Assembly: GCA_018400015.1 (NCBI GenBank)
Contig: JAGYNB010000005.1
Location: 1-48,763, forward strand
Direction: 5' to 3'
Source of the DNA: Candidatus Omnitrophota bacterium
Lineage (GTDB): Bacteria; Omnitrophota; Gorgyraeia; Gygaellales; Gygaellaceae
DNA length: 48,763 bases
How positions within the stretch are numbered: position 1 is the stretch's first letter; each line of letters begins with the position of its first letter. The notes beneath the pieces are model-generated. The model made no database searches, was not told the origin of the DNA, and saw nothing but the letters and a program-made list of their open reading frames with translations. Made by a program: the position numbers and the translations under genes. Shown here in pieces: positions 16,488-26,324 of this stretch.

Positions 16488-18041
16488 ATGCTACATATTT
16501 TAATATACATTTTAATTGCTATTGTTTGCGCTTTTTTAGGCTATTTGTTTCAGGAAATGATGGCAAAGAAACATTCCGAATCTGCCAAAAATACTGCAAA
16601 GCAGATTATTGAATTAGCCAGAAAAGAAGCTGATACTAGGCGTAAAGAAATCGAAATAGAGGTAAAAGATAAACTTTATCAGATGCGCCAAGATTTTGAA
16701 GTTCAGACTAAGCAGCGTCGAGATGAACTTGGCAATCTGGAAAAGCGTCTTGTGACCCGCGAAGAGAATATAGACAAGCGCTTAGAGATGTTGGAGAAAA
16801 AAGAAAAAGATATCGATGTGCACTTACGTTCTGCTAAAGCGCAGGAAGAGAATTTAATAAAAAAAGATGCACACCTGCAGCAATTGATTACAGAAGAAAA
16901 GACAAGGCTTGAAAAAATATCTTCTCTTACTCAGGAAGAGGCGAAGCAGGTATTGCTTTTGCGTGTTCAGGAAGAACTTGATGAAGAAAAAGCAAAGCTG
17001 ATAAAAAAACAGGAAGAAGAGTTAAAATCAACCGCAGACAAGACCGCAAAAGAAATAATCAGTCTTGCGATTCAAAAGTGTGCTGCCGAGCATACAGTAG
17101 AAACTACTGTTAGTGTGGTTAGTCTTCCTAGTGACGAGATGAAAGGTCGTATCATTGGCAGAGAAGGGCGCAATATTCGCGCTTTGGAAATGGCCACAGG
17201 TGTTGATGTAATCATCGATGATACCCCTGAGGCGGTTACGATTTCAAGCTTTAACCCTGTAAGGCGCGAGGTGGCAAGACTTGCTTTAAGCAGACTTGTT
17301 TCTGACGGAAGGATTCATCCCGGGAGAATCGAAGAGGTAGTTGAAAAAGTAAAAGTTGAACTTGAGAATACCATTCGTGAAGAAGGAGAAAAGGCCGCGT
17401 TTGATGCCGGAGTACACGGTCTTAATCCCGAATTGGTCAAGGCCCTAGGCAGGTTAAAATATAGAACCAGCTATGGTCAGAACACCCTACAGCACTCTAA
17501 GGAGGTTGCTTATATTTTAGGCAATATGGCATCCGAGCTTGGTCTTGATGTGCGTTTAGCGCGCAGGGTTGGGTTATTGCACGATATTGGCAAGAGTCTT
17601 GATCAGCAGATTGAGGGCACGCATGCCCGCTTAGGTGCGGATATGGCCAGAAAATTCAATGAGTCCCAAACGGTAATAAATGCTATTGAGGCCCACCACG
17701 AAGAAACAGAAGCGAAGAATATTTATGCAGTGCTTGCTTTTGCAGCCGATGCAGTAAGTGCCGCTAGACCCGGAGCTCGAAGGGAGACGCTAGAAAGCTA
17801 TATAAAACGTTTGGAAAAGTTAGAATCTATTGCTAATATATTTAAAGGCGTGGAAAAGTCCTATGCTATACAGGCGGGTAGGGAAATCAGAGTTGCCGTT
17901 CAGCCCAATAAGATAAGCGACAGCGAAAGCATTAATTTAGCCAGAGATATTCGTAAAAAAATCGAAGAAGACATGGAATTTCCCGGGCAAATTAAGGTAA
18001 CTGTTATTAGAGAAACCCGTGCAATAGAATATGCAAAGTAA
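16488..18041 (+). CDS. rny: Ribonuclease Y
   Basis: RNase Y is a membrane-anchored endoribonuclease that starts mRNA decay. The 517-residue protein has an N-terminal transmembrane helix (about residues 2-22), a long charged coiled coil to about residue 190, and a KH domain with [19 protein letters not shown]. An HD domain with [10 protein letters not shown] follows, then a C-terminal region. The length agrees with the family (about 520). ATG at 16488 is ten bases from AGGAGG (16472-16477). TTG at 16482 is too close at four bases but cannot be excluded. Confidence 0.95.
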   Translation: MLHILIYILIAIVCAFLGYLFQEMMAKKHSESAKNTAKQIIELARKEADTRRKEIEIEVKDKLYQMRQDFEVQTKQRRDELGNLEKRLVTREENIDKRLEMLEKKEKDIDVHLRSAKAQEENLIKKDAHLQQLITEEKTRLEKISSLTQEEAKQVLLLRVQEELDEEKAKLIKKQEEELKSTADKTAKEIISLAIQKCAAEHTVETTVSVVSLPSDEMKGRIIGREGRNIRALEMATGVDVIIDDTPEAVTISSFNPVRREVARLALSRLVSDGRIHPGRIEEVVEKVKVELENTIREEGEKAAFDAGVHGLNPELVKALGRLKYRTSYGQNTLQHSKEVAYILGNMASELGLDVRLARRVGLLHDIGKSLDQQIEGTHARLGADMARKFNESQTVINAIEAHHEETEAKNIYAVLAFAADAVSAARPGARRETLESYIKRLEKLESIANIFKGVEKSYAIQAGREIRVAVQPNKISDSESINLARDIRKKIEEDMEFPGQIKVTVIRETRAIEYAK

Positions 18042-18826
18042 TGTTTAAAATACTTTTTATTGCTGATATAGTCGGTTCTCCGGGCAGAAATGCCGTAAGA
18101 GAAGTTTTGCCAAAGCTAAAGACTAGTCGCGGCATTAATTTTGTGATTGCCAATGCTGAAAATGCCGCAGCAGGAGCGGGGATCACCGCGCCTGTCAGTG
18201 AGGAGTTATTCAGCTACGGCATCGATGTTATTACAACAGGTGATCACGTTTGGGACAAAAAAGACGTTCAGAACGTAATTGATAATCCATATCTTTTGCG
18301 TCCGATAAATCTTTCTGTTCACTCGCGTGGCAAGGGTGTATGTATAAAAGAAGCCGGTGGTATTAAAATTGGCGTGGTAAATGTTTTGGGAAGAGTGTTT
18401 ATGAAAGTTTTGGCGGATTGTCCGTTTAATGCCGTTAAAAAAGAAATAGAACAGTTATATAAAGCTACAAATATTATTATTGTAGATTTTCATGCTGAGA
18501 CTACAAGCGAGAAAAAAGCTTTAGGTTGGATGCTTGACGGACAAGCAAGTGCAGTATTAGGAACACATACGCATGTGCAGACTGCAGACGAGACGATTTT
18601 GCCCAAAGGCACTGCTTATATTACCGATGGTGGTATGACTGGAGCGTGCGATTCAGTAATCGGTAGAAAAAAAGAAGCGGTTATTGAAGCTTTTTTAACC
18701 GGTATGCCTACCCGTTTTGAGCTGGCCAATTCCGACGTACAGCTTCAAGGAGTTATCGTAGAAATCGATGAAAATACGAAAAAGGCGGTTTCAATAGAGC
18801 GGGTCTGCGAAAGAATAGATAAATAA
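18041..18826 (+). CDS. ymdB: YmdB-type metallophosphoesterase
   Basis: YmdB is a calcineurin-like phosphoesterase found beside rny in many bacteria, and its Bacillus homologue hydrolyses 2',3'-cyclic nucleotides and cAMP. The 261-residue protein carries the metal-ligand motifs IADIVGSPGR, NAENAAAGAGI, TTGDHVWDKKD, VDFHAETTSEK and GTHTHVQTAD. The start overlaps the rny stop by one base (TAATG), so the two are translated together, consistent with a joint role in RNA turnover or signalling. Confidence 0.93.
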   Translation: MFKILFIADIVGSPGRNAVREVLPKLKTSRGINFVIANAENAAAGAGITAPVSEELFSYGIDVITTGDHVWDKKDVQNVIDNPYLLRPINLSVHSRGKGVCIKEAGGIKIGVVNVLGRVFMKVLADCPFNAVKKEIEQLYKATNIIIVDFHAETTSEKKALGWMLDGQASAVLGTHTHVQTADETILPKGTAYITDGGMTGACDSVIGRKKEAVIEAFLTGMPTRFELANSDVQLQGVIVEIDENTKKAVSIERVCERIDK

Positions 18827-18838
18827 AGGAGGCTGTTT

Positions 18839-19186
18839 ATGCATGCGTTCGAAGAAAAAAGACAGTTTGCCAGAGCCGATTATATCGCCCAGATAAAAAT
18901 AACCAAAAAAAGCACCAACGAAGATTATTTAAGCGCCACAAAAAATATTGGTTTGGGCGGTATTTGTGTAGCGCTTAATAAAGATATCGGTGTATTTAAC
19001 GAAGTTATATTAGAGGTTCATTTAAAAGACAGGCTTCATGATCCTTTTATTTGCGAAGGGCGAGTTGTTTGGGTTATCAAGAGGCCTGAGAAGGATCATT
19101 TAGGGCAAGATATTTTTGATACTGGAGTCGAATTTATAAATATGACCGATGATTGCAAAGAAAGAATAAACAGCATTGTTAAATAA
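18839..19186 (+). CDS. PilZ-domain protein
   Basis: The 115-residue single-domain protein has the PilZ layout. EEKRQFARADYIA supplies the RxxxR-like c-di-GMP contact region (R8, R12 by position), NIGLGGICVAL matches the (D/N)xSxxG region (with G in place of the usual S), and GRVVWVI is the next strand. PilZ proteins bind cyclic di-GMP and change partner activity. Because the second motif is imperfect, binding is likely but not certain. AAAGGAGG precedes the ATG, and the stop overlaps xseA (TAATG). Confidence 0.85.
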   Translation: MHAFEEKRQFARADYIAQIKITKKSTNEDYLSATKNIGLGGICVALNKDIGVFNEVILEVHLKDRLHDPFICEGRVVWVIKRPEKDHLGQDIFDTGVEFINMTDDCKERINSIVK

Positions 19187-20454
19187 TGGTTGATACAGAA
19201 AAGATTTTTAAAGTAAGTGAGATTACTCAGGATATAAAGCTGATACTGGAAAATACGTATTCTAGAATTAGCGTTGAAGGAGAAATCTCTAATTTAAGCA
19301 CCCCATTAAGCGGCCACAGTTATTTTACCTTAAAAGACGAAAACGCATCGATTAAATGCGTGATGTTTAAAGGCCATAATAGGGGTTTAAAATTCCGTCT
19401 TGAAAATGGTCAGCATGTAGTAGCCCAAGGTAAAATCAGCGTTTATGAAAAAGGCGGATCTTATCAGCTTTATGCTGCAGTTATAGAGCCAAAGGGCCTT
19501 GGTGCTTTGCAAATGGCTTTTGAACAATTAAAGGAACGCTTGGCTAAAGAAGGTTTGTTTCTTGACAAACACAAAAAAGAGCTCCCTTTCCTGCCGCAGA
19601 GAATCGGTATAGTCACATCCAAAACAGGCGCAGCGATTAAAGATATGGTGAATGTTCTAAAGCGGCGAGCTCCGTTTGTAAAGATTATCTTAAGGCCAGT
19701 GCGCGTTCAGGGTGATGGTTCTGCAGTTGAAATCGCCCAGGCAATAGAAGAGTTTAATGAATATAAAAAGGTGGATGTCTTGATTGTCGGCCGTGGCGGA
19801 GGCAGCTTAGAAGATTTATGGGCTTTTAACGAGGAGATAGTTGCCCGCAGTATTTTTAAATCAAAGCTTCCGGTTGTTTCAGCCGTAGGGCATGAACGTG
19901 ATTTTACGATAAGTGATTTTGTAGCTGACGTGCGAGCAGCCACGCCGTCAGAAGCAGCAGAGCTTGTAGTTAAAAAGAAAAACGATTTGTTGGTGCAGCT
20001 TGATAATTTGCTTGATCGCGCCCAGGATGCGCTTTTGGATTTGACAGATCAGAAAGCGCAGACAATAGATAATTTTTACCAGAATGCGAATTTACTAATA
20101 AGAAACTTACTGGATAAAGCAACAGCAGCTTTAAGAAGACATAAGGAAAAGCTCAATATTCTTTCTCCCCAGCAGCTATTGAACCGCAATGAAGAGAATT
20201 TTAATCAGTTGAATAAAAGAATGCATTTAAGATTGGAATATTTATTTACCGCTAGCAAGCAGGATTTCGCTATGTTCGTAGAAAAGTTAAATGCGTTAAG
20301 TCCTTTAAAAGTCCTTTCTCGCGGGTACAGTATTAGTTTTGTTATGCCTGCAAGAAAAGTATTAAGGGATACTTCACAGATTAAGGTGAATGACGAAATA
20401 AAAACTAAGCTTTCTAAAGGGGGCTTTGTAAGCGTTGTAAAGGAGGTAAATTGA
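19186..20454 (+). CDS. xseA: Exodeoxyribonuclease VII large subunit
   Basis: XseA with XseB degrades single-stranded DNA. The 422-residue protein has an N-terminal OB-fold (VEGEISNLSTPLSGHSYFTL). The catalytic domain contains GIVTSKTGAAIKDM, LIVGRGGGSLEDLWAFNEE and AVGHERDFTISDFVADVRAATPSEAAE, with a long coiled coil after it. It shares one base with the PilZ gene and is followed by xseB. Confidence 0.95.
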   Translation: MVDTEKIFKVSEITQDIKLILENTYSRISVEGEISNLSTPLSGHSYFTLKDENASIKCVMFKGHNRGLKFRLENGQHVVAQGKISVYEKGGSYQLYAAVIEPKGLGALQMAFEQLKERLAKEGLFLDKHKKELPFLPQRIGIVTSKTGAAIKDMVNVLKRRAPFVKIILRPVRVQGDGSAVEIAQAIEEFNEYKKVDVLIVGRGGGSLEDLWAFNEEIVARSIFKSKLPVVSAVGHERDFTISDFVADVRAATPSEAAELVVKKKNDLLVQLDNLLDRAQDALLDLTDQKAQTIDNFYQNANLLIRNLLDKATAALRRHKEKLNILSPQQLLNRNEENFNQLNKRMHLRLEYLFTASKQDFAMFVEKLNALSPLKVLSRGYSISFVMPARKVLRDTSQIKVNDEIKTKLSKGGFVSVVKEVN

Positions 20455-20456
20455 TT

Positions 20457-20678
20457 ATGGCTCAAGAAAAATTCGAAGATTCTTTGAAAAAGCTGGAGAA
20501 AATAGTTTCAGAATTAGAGTCAGGCAAGCTTTCACTGGATGATGCGCTGAAAAAATACGAAGAAGGCGTGAAGATTTCCCGAGACTGCTCCAAGTTGTTA
20601 GAGTCAGCACAGAAAAAAATCAGTATTCTTTCAAAAAGAGAACCAGCGGGTTTTGATACAGAGGATATAAAAGATTAA
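20457..20678 (+). CDS. xseB: Exodeoxyribonuclease VII small subunit
   Basis: The 73-residue protein matches XseB: FEDSLKKLEKIVSELESGKL, then LDDALKKYEEGVKISRDCSK, a two-helix hairpin that packs on XseA. ATG at 20457 is ten bases from AGGAGG (20441-20446), and an in-frame TTG at 20451 is four bases away. I take the ATG, the same geometry as rny. dxs follows after one base. Confidence 0.92.
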   Translation: MAQEKFEDSLKKLEKIVSELESGKLSLDDALKKYEEGVKISRDCSKLLESAQKKISILSKREPAGFDTEDIKD

Positions 20679-20679
20679 T

Positions 20680-22527
20680 ATGTTTTTAGAGCAGATTAAA
20701 AAAGCCGGAGATGTTAAAAAGTTTCCGTTAAATCAGCTTAAACAGTTAGCCGAAGAGATAAGAAATAGGATTATCGAGGTTGTTGCTGTCAACGGCGGGC
20801 ATCCTGCATCAAGCTTGGGGGCAGTGGAAATTATTATTGCTTTGCATTATTGTCTTGATCTGGAAAAAGATAAACTTATTTTTGATGTTGGCCACCAGGC
20901 CTATGCACATAAACTGCTTACGCCAAGAGATAAAGATTTTTCTACGATTAGAAAGTATGGTGGATTAAGCGGATTTCCCACAAAAGACGAATCAAAATAC
21001 GATATTTTTACCGTAGGACACAGTTCTAATGCCGTATCTTTGGCTTTAGGATTAGCCAGCAATGATTATAAAACCGTAGTTGTTATCGGAGATGGTTCCC
21101 TAAGCGGGGGTGCGTGTTTTGAAGGGTTAAATAATGCAGGCCATTTGAAAAAGAATTTACTGGTTGTGTTAAACACAAACGAGATGAGCATTTCTCCGGT
21201 TGTAGGCTCTTTGAGCACATATTTGAATAAGATTATTTCAACGCCGCTTTATAATAGGTTTAGACGCAGTTTGGATAATTTTATCAAAGAAAAAATCCCC
21301 AGAGTTGGTCCAAGAATGTTAAGCCTTAAGGAGCGTTTTGAGGAAAGTTTTAAGAGTTTACTGGTTCCGGGAGTATTTTTTGAAGAAATGGGATTTCGTT
21401 ATTTTGGTCCTTTGGACGGGCATAATATTGAGCTTTTGACCCGGACCTTAAAAAATATTATTCCTTTGGACGAACCGGTAATTTTGCACGTTGTAACGAA
21501 AAAAGGAAAAGGTTATATACCGGCCCAGATGCATCCTGAGAAGTTTCACAGCGCCTCTAATTTTGATATCGCAACAGGTAAGTCTTTATCGGGAAAAAAA
21601 GATTCGTACACAAAAGTATTTAGTAGAAAATTAATACAACTTGCTTCTGGCGATGATAAAATTGTAGCGATTACCGCAGCAATGCCTGAAGGCACGGGAT
21701 TGGATAAGTTTAAAGAGCGTTTTCCAGACAGGTTTTTTGATGTCGGTATTGCCGAGCAGCATGCGGTTTCTTTTGCCGCCGGTCTTGCCAAAAGAGGCCT
21801 AAAACCCGTGGTGGCGATATATTCTACTTTCCTGCAAAGGGCATATGATCAGCTTATGATCGATGCTGCTTTGCAACAGTTGCCGATTGTTTTTGCTATT
21901 GATAGAGCTGGTATTGTTGGTCAAGATGGGGTAACTCACCAGGGGATATTTGACATAGGTTATTTAAGACAAATTCCTAATATGGTATTGATGGCTCCCA
22001 AGGATGCTTATGAATTTGAGAAAATGCTTGAATTTGCTTTTTCGTTTGATCAAGGGCCAATCGCCATTCGTTATCCCAGGGACGAGGCTTTGTATACGCA
22101 TGCAGATAGCCAAGATATAGAATTGGGTAAACCTGAGACAATAAAAATCGGCAAAGAAATAGTAATATTCGCGCTCGGTACCATGGTTAATTGCGCGCTC
22201 AAAGTACACGGATTATTAAAAGAAAAAGGGATAGATTCGAGTGTGGTAAATGCTCGTTTTGCAAAACCTATTGATAAAAGTACGCTGTTAAATATTACAA
22301 AAAGCGCAAAGTATATTTTTACAATCGAAGAAGGGATTTTAGATGGTGGTTTTGGTAGTTATCTTCAGGAGCTTTTAAATAACAGTGTAACGCGTTTTGG
22401 TTTGCCTTGTGAGTTCATTACGCACGGGACAAGAAAAGAATTACTGGAAAAATATGGTTTGAATTCTGATATGATTGCTGTAAAAATCATAGAAAAGATT
22501 AGAAATGGCGCAGATAAAAATAAATAA
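20680..22527 (+). CDS. dxs: 1-deoxy-D-xylulose-5-phosphate synthase
   Basis: Dxs condenses pyruvate and glyceraldehyde 3-phosphate in the first step of the MEP isoprenoid pathway. The 615-residue protein has the thiamine-diphosphate motif GDGSLSGGACFEGLNNAG, the conserved GHPASSLGAVEI region with its catalytic His, and DVGIAEQHAVSFAAGLA in the pyrimidine domain. The length is normal. A cluster of xseA-xseB followed by dxs is widespread in bacteria (often with ispA between, absent here). The 3' end overlaps the ferredoxin-like gene by 23 bases. Confidence 0.96.
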   Translation: MFLEQIKKAGDVKKFPLNQLKQLAEEIRNRIIEVVAVNGGHPASSLGAVEIIIALHYCLDLEKDKLIFDVGHQAYAHKLLTPRDKDFSTIRKYGGLSGFPTKDESKYDIFTVGHSSNAVSLALGLASNDYKTVVVIGDGSLSGGACFEGLNNAGHLKKNLLVVLNTNEMSISPVVGSLSTYLNKIISTPLYNRFRRSLDNFIKEKIPRVGPRMLSLKERFEESFKSLLVPGVFFEEMGFRYFGPLDGHNIELLTRTLKNIIPLDEPVILHVVTKKGKGYIPAQMHPEKFHSASNFDIATGKSLSGKKDSYTKVFSRKLIQLASGDDKIVAITAAMPEGTGLDKFKERFPDRFFDVGIAEQHAVSFAAGLAKRGLKPVVAIYSTFLQRAYDQLMIDAALQQLPIVFAIDRAGIVGQDGVTHQGIFDIGYLRQIPNMVLMAPKDAYEFEKMLEFAFSFDQGPIAIRYPRDEALYTHADSQDIELGKPETIKIGKEIVIFALGTMVNCALKVHGLLKEKGIDSSVVNARFAKPIDKSTLLNITKSAKYIFTIEEGILDGGFGSYLQELLNNSVTRFGLPCEFITHGTRKELLEKYGLNSDMIAVKIIEKIRNGADKNK

Positions 22528-22717
22528 AGAGTTGTGTAAAGGCTGCGGTTTATGCGTGATGTATTGCCCAAAAGGGATTATCCGGCGCAGCAATAAGCTT
22601 AACAAAAAAGGTTATATGTATGTTGAGTTCAAAAAACAAAAAGGCATTGATTGTGTTGGTTGCACTTTTTGTGCGGTCATGTGTCCAGAATCAGCAATAG
22701 AGGTTTTTAAGCAATGA
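22505..22717 (+). CDS. 2-oxoacid:ferredoxin oxidoreductase, ferredoxin-like delta subunit
   Basis: The 70-residue protein contains two cysteine clusters, CKGCGLCVMYCP and CVGCTFCAVMCP, each able to bind a [4Fe-4S] centre. This is the small electron-transfer subunit (PorD/VorD/KorD) of a four-subunit oxidoreductase encoded by this and the next three genes. It starts inside dxs, with 23 bases of overlap and no clear ribosome site, and overlaps the alpha-subunit start by four bases. Confidence 0.9.
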   Translation: MAQIKINKELCKGCGLCVMYCPKGIIRRSNKLNKKGYMYVEFKKQKGIDCVGCTFCAVMCPESAIEVFKQ

Positions 22718-23766
22718 ACGAGAAGAAAAAACTTTCTTCAGGAAATGAAGCAATTGTTCATGCAGCTATTTATGCAGGGTGTAAATTTTACGCAGGGTAC
22801 CCGATAACCCCTCAGAATGAGATCCCTGCTTTAATGTCCAGGCATCTTGGTTCTATAGGTGGAGTTTTTATTCAGGCAGAATCGGAATTAGCGGCAATTA
22901 ATATGGTTTTTGGAGCGTCTGCTGCCGGAGCAAGAGCAATGACCACCTCATCAAGTCCGGGAATAAGCCTTAAACAAGAAGGGATATCCTATATTGCCGG
23001 AGCAGAGCTTCCGGCGGTAATTGTTAATATGGTAAGAGGCGGGCCGGGTTTGGGTAACATCGCGCCTTCACAATCTGATTATTTTCAGGCAACAAAAGGC
23101 GGTGGCCATGGAGATTATCGTTTGATCGTTTTATCCCCCGCAAGCGTTCAGGAGACGTTTGATTTGACAGTTAAGGCGTTTGATTTAGCAGATAAATATA
23201 GGAACCCTGTAATGATTTTAGGCGACGGTCTTTTGGCTCAGATGATAGAACAGTTTATTTTGCCAAAGCAAAATAGAAAAATAACCAACCAGAAAAAAAC
23301 TTGGGCCTTAACGGGTGCAAAAAACCGCAGCCCCAACATTATTAGGACATTATTTTTAAAAGAGGGCGCTCTAGAAGAGCATAATTTAATGTTACAAAAT
23401 AAGTACAGACTAATTGAAAAAAATGAAATTAGTTTCGAACAGTACCTGACCAAAGATGCTGATATATTGCTTGTTGCATACGGAACAATGGCAAGAATCG
23501 TAAAAGGCGCAGTGGATTCTTTAAGGTCGCAAGGCATAAAAGCAGGCCTATTCAGGCCGATTTCACTATGGCCTTTTCCTTCTCAGGCTTTAAAGGCTGC
23601 AGCAAACGACAAGCAAAAACTTTTGGTTGTGGAGATGTCTTATGGACAGATGCTTGAAGACGTAAAATTATCAGTTGCAGGAAATGTAAGTGTTGAGTTC
23701 TTAGGCCGTGCCGGCGGTGGAGTTCCCAGAGAAGAAGCAATTATTGAAAAAGTAAAAACTCTATGA
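22714..23766 (+). CDS. vorB: 2-oxoacid:ferredoxin oxidoreductase alpha subunit (VorB-like)
   Basis: This 350-residue subunit carries the pyrimidine-side thiamine domain. FYAGYPITPQNEIPALM is the GYPITP motif of the family, and FIQAESELAAINMVFGA, SSSPGISLKQEGISYIAGAE and ATKGGGHGDYRLIVL closely follow the VorB/KorA pattern. The complex oxidatively decarboxylates a branched 2-oxoacid or 2-oxoglutarate to the acyl-CoA and reduces ferredoxin, so it points to anaerobic or low-redox metabolism. The exact substrate cannot be told from sequence alone. Confidence 0.9.
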   Translation: MNEKKKLSSGNEAIVHAAIYAGCKFYAGYPITPQNEIPALMSRHLGSIGGVFIQAESELAAINMVFGASAAGARAMTTSSSPGISLKQEGISYIAGAELPAVIVNMVRGGPGLGNIAPSQSDYFQATKGGGHGDYRLIVLSPASVQETFDLTVKAFDLADKYRNPVMILGDGLLAQMIEQFILPKQNRKITNQKKTWALTGAKNRSPNIIRTLFLKEGALEEHNLMLQNKYRLIEKNEISFEQYLTKDADILLVAYGTMARIVKGAVDSLRSQGIKAGLFRPISLWPFPSQALKAAANDKQKLLVVEMSYGQMLEDVKLSVAGNVSVEFLGRAGGGVPREEAIIEKVKTL

Positions 23767-24494
23767 AAAAGATTTTTTCTTTTCCTAAATCATTAAAAAA
23801 AGTTCCTAATCATTATTGTCCGGGTTGTGGACACGGCATTGTGCACCGCTTGATAACCGAAGTTATTGATGAGCTTAATATAAGAGAAAAGATAATTGCA
23901 GTCGCACCTGTAGGGTGTGCAGTTATAGCGTATGATTATTGGGATTTTGATTGCAGCGAGGCCGCGCATGGCAGGGCCTTGGCAGTAGCAACTGGCATAA
24001 AACGCGTTCAGCCCGAGAAGATAGTTTTTACATACCAGGGCGACGGAGATTTAGCCGCTATTGGCATAGCGGAAACTCTCTATGCTGCCAATAGAGGTGA
24101 GAACCTCACTACCATTTTTATCAATAATGCCGTTTATGGCATGACCGGCGGACAGATGGCTCCTACGACTGTTCTCAAGCAAAAGACCACAACTACTCCT
24201 TTAGGCCGCGGTAGTAATAATGAAGGTCCGCCTTTGAAGGTGTCTGAGATTTTAGCAGGCCTTGACGGAGTGTGTTTTGTAGAACGCAATGCGGTTTGTT
24301 CTCCAGCGCAGGTTTTAAAAACCAAAAAAGCGATCAAGAAGGCTTTTGAAAATCAATTAGAAGGTAAAGGTTTTTCTCTGGTAGAGGTTTTGTCTATGTG
24401 CCCTACCTGCTGGGGTAAGAGCTCTGAAGAAGCTGTTAAGTGGGTGGAAGAGGAAATGGTAAAAAGTTTTCCCTTAGGCAGGATAAAAGGATGA
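23763..24494 (+). CDS. 2-oxoacid:ferredoxin oxidoreductase beta subunit (thiamine-diphosphate binding)
   Basis: The 243-residue subunit has PNHYCPGCGHGIVHRLI at the N-terminus. The thiamine-diphosphate/Mg motif begins YQGDGDLAAIG and continues to the NNAVYGMTGGQMAPTT metal-binding segment. CPTCWGKSS near the C-terminus is typical of VorA/KorB. It overlaps both neighbours by four bases, so the complex is translated as a set. Confidence 0.92.
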   Translation: MKKIFSFPKSLKKVPNHYCPGCGHGIVHRLITEVIDELNIREKIIAVAPVGCAVIAYDYWDFDCSEAAHGRALAVATGIKRVQPEKIVFTYQGDGDLAAIGIAETLYAANRGENLTTIFINNAVYGMTGGQMAPTTVLKQKTTTTPLGRGSNNEGPPLKVSEILAGLDGVCFVERNAVCSPAQVLKTKKAIKKAFENQLEGKGFSLVEVLSMCPTCWGKSSEEAVKWVEEEMVKSFPLGRIKG

Positions 24495-25027
24495 GTGTAA
24501 AAAGAATAATCATTGCCGGTTCTGGCGGACAGGGAATCATATTTGCCGGAAAAACGCTTAGTACGGCAGCGCTACTGGAAGGTAAGTATGTTTCCATGAT
24601 TCCTTGTTATGGGGCAGAGATGCGCGGCGGAACAGCGTATTGCATTGTGACTATCTCAGATAGCCAAATCAATTCGCCTTATGCAGATTATGCTGACTAT
24701 ATGATGATCATGAACGAACCGTCACTAGCCAGATTTATAAAAAGAGCTGCTAAAAATGCTGTGGTGGTAGCCAACAGTTCTTTAATCAAAAAAAGATTAA
24801 AAAGTAAAACCGCAAAGATTATTTATAAACCGTTTAGTGAGTTGGCTGCAAGTCAAGCTAAGGTAAAAGTGGCGAATATGTTTGCTTTGGGGGCATTAGT
24901 GAAACGCTGTGGTTTGGTAAAAATTAAAAACATAGTCATTGCTTTGGAGACTTTAAGTAAAAACGAAGAGATTTTTAATTTAAACAGACTTTCTTTAATT
25001 AAAGGGACAAAACTGATTAAGGCTTAA
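24491..25027 (+). CDS. 2-oxoacid:ferredoxin oxidoreductase gamma subunit
   Basis: The 178-residue protein MSVKRIIIAGSGGQGIIFAG belongs to the POR gamma family, which contributes to CoA binding in the complex. IPCYGAEMRGGTAYCIVTIS is the other hallmark. An ATG at 24440 in the same frame would add 17 residues inside the beta-subunit gene. The ATG at 24491 gives the standard N-terminus and an ATGA overlap, so it is preferred. The gene is the last of the dxs-linked set, and gltX follows after one base. Confidence 0.9.
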   Translation: MSVKRIIIAGSGGQGIIFAGKTLSTAALLEGKYVSMIPCYGAEMRGGTAYCIVTISDSQINSPYADYADYMMIMNEPSLARFIKRAAKNAVVVANSSLIKKRLKSKTAKIIYKPFSELAASQAKVKVANMFALGALVKRCGLVKIKNIVIALETLSKNEEIFNLNRLSLIKGTKLIKA

Positions 25028-25028
25028 T

Positions 25029-26324
25029 ATGACAAGAGTAAGATTTGCCCCCAGCCCTACTGGGAATTTACATATCGGCGGAGCGCGCACCGCTTTATTT
25101 AACTGGCTTTTTGCCCGCTCAAAAAAAGCCGAATTTATCCTGCGCATAGAAGATACGGATGTTAAGCGTTCGCAAAAGGAATATATCGACGAGATCTTAA
25201 ACAGCCTTAAATGGCTTGGTTTTGATTGGGATGCTATTTATTATCAGAGCAAAAATTTTGATAAATATCTTGAGTTTGCGCAAAGGCTAGTTAAAGAAGG
25301 CAAAGCCTATATAGAGGATAAGGCGGTGATTTTTAAAGTACCGCAAAAAAAGATTAAGATTAACGATTTAATACACGGGGAGATTGAGTTTGATACAGCT
25401 ACCTTAAAGCCCCAGGTATTGATTAAGTCTGATGAGAGCCCCACCTATAACTTTGCCTGTGTTGTGGATGATGCCACTCAAGAGATAACCCATATTATCA
25501 GAGGGGATGATCATATATCCAATACACCAAAGCAGATTTTATTTTATGAGGCGTTAGGATTTACAGTGCCTGTATTTGCGCATTTACCTTTGATTTTAGC
25601 CACCGCAGGCGGCAGGATGTCCAAAAGAAAAGGTGCGACTTCAATAAGCGAATACAGGGCTTTAGGGTATTTACCAGAGGCCTTGGTAAATTATTTGTTA
25701 TTGTTAGGTTGGTCACCAGGAGAAAATCAGGAGATAGTTACCGCCAAGGAAGCATTAAAAAAATTCAACATTGAAAAGGCAAATAAAACTGCCGCGGCTT
25801 TTGATATAAATAAACTTGATTGGATAAATGCGCACTATATAAAAAACACGCCGCTAGAAGATTTATTTGAGAAAATAAAACCTTTTTTAGAGCAAAAAGG
25901 ATACGACCTAAAAGATTTTGATAGACAATACCTGCTGAATTTAATAAAATTATATCAAGGCCGTATATCAAAATTGACTGATTTTGCGGATTGGGCGGAT
26001 TTTTTCTTTAAAGATGGCTTAGTTATTTCAGAAGAACTTAAAGAAAAGCACTTCAGCAAGGATTTAACAAAAGAGTTTTCTCTTCTTGCGCAAAGGATTG
26101 CTTCGCTAGATAGTTTTACTATTGAGGATATCGAAAGTTCTTTTAGGGATTTAGTAAAAGAACTAGGGATAAAAACAAAAGAATTGGTTCATCCGGTTAG
26201 AGTTGCTTTAACCGGAAAAGAAATCGGCCCAGGTCTTTTTGAGACGATGTTTTATTTAGGAAAAGAAAAGTTATTGAAAAGATTAAATTGTATCGCTCAA
26301 GCACAAAATAAGGAGGCTGCGTGA
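25029..26324 (+). CDS. gltX: Glutamate-tRNA ligase
   Basis: GluRS charges tRNA-Glu and, in bacteria lacking GlnRS, also tRNA-Gln. The 431-residue protein has the class I HIGH signature in RFAPSPTGNLHIGGARTALF, DDHISNTPKQILFYEALGF, and the KMSKS-like segment GGRMSKRKGATSI. It is some 30-50 residues shorter than typical enzymes (about 460-485), mainly in the C-terminal anticodon-binding helices. tRNA-Gln lies 154 bases downstream, which is suggestive of a non-discriminating enzyme but is not evidence of it. The stop overlaps a tiny lipoprotein gene. Confidence 0.94.
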   Translation: MTRVRFAPSPTGNLHIGGARTALFNWLFARSKKAEFILRIEDTDVKRSQKEYIDEILNSLKWLGFDWDAIYYQSKNFDKYLEFAQRLVKEGKAYIEDKAVIFKVPQKKIKINDLIHGEIEFDTATLKPQVLIKSDESPTYNFACVVDDATQEITHIIRGDDHISNTPKQILFYEALGFTVPVFAHLPLILATAGGRMSKRKGATSISEYRALGYLPEALVNYLLLLGWSPGENQEIVTAKEALKKFNIEKANKTAAAFDINKLDWINAHYIKNTPLEDLFEKIKPFLEQKGYDLKDFDRQYLLNLIKLYQGRISKLTDFADWADFFFKDGLVISEELKEKHFSKDLTKEFSLLAQRIASLDSFTIEDIESSFRDLVKELGIKTKELVHPVRVALTGKEIGPGLFETMFYLGKEKLLKRLNCIAQAQNKEAA

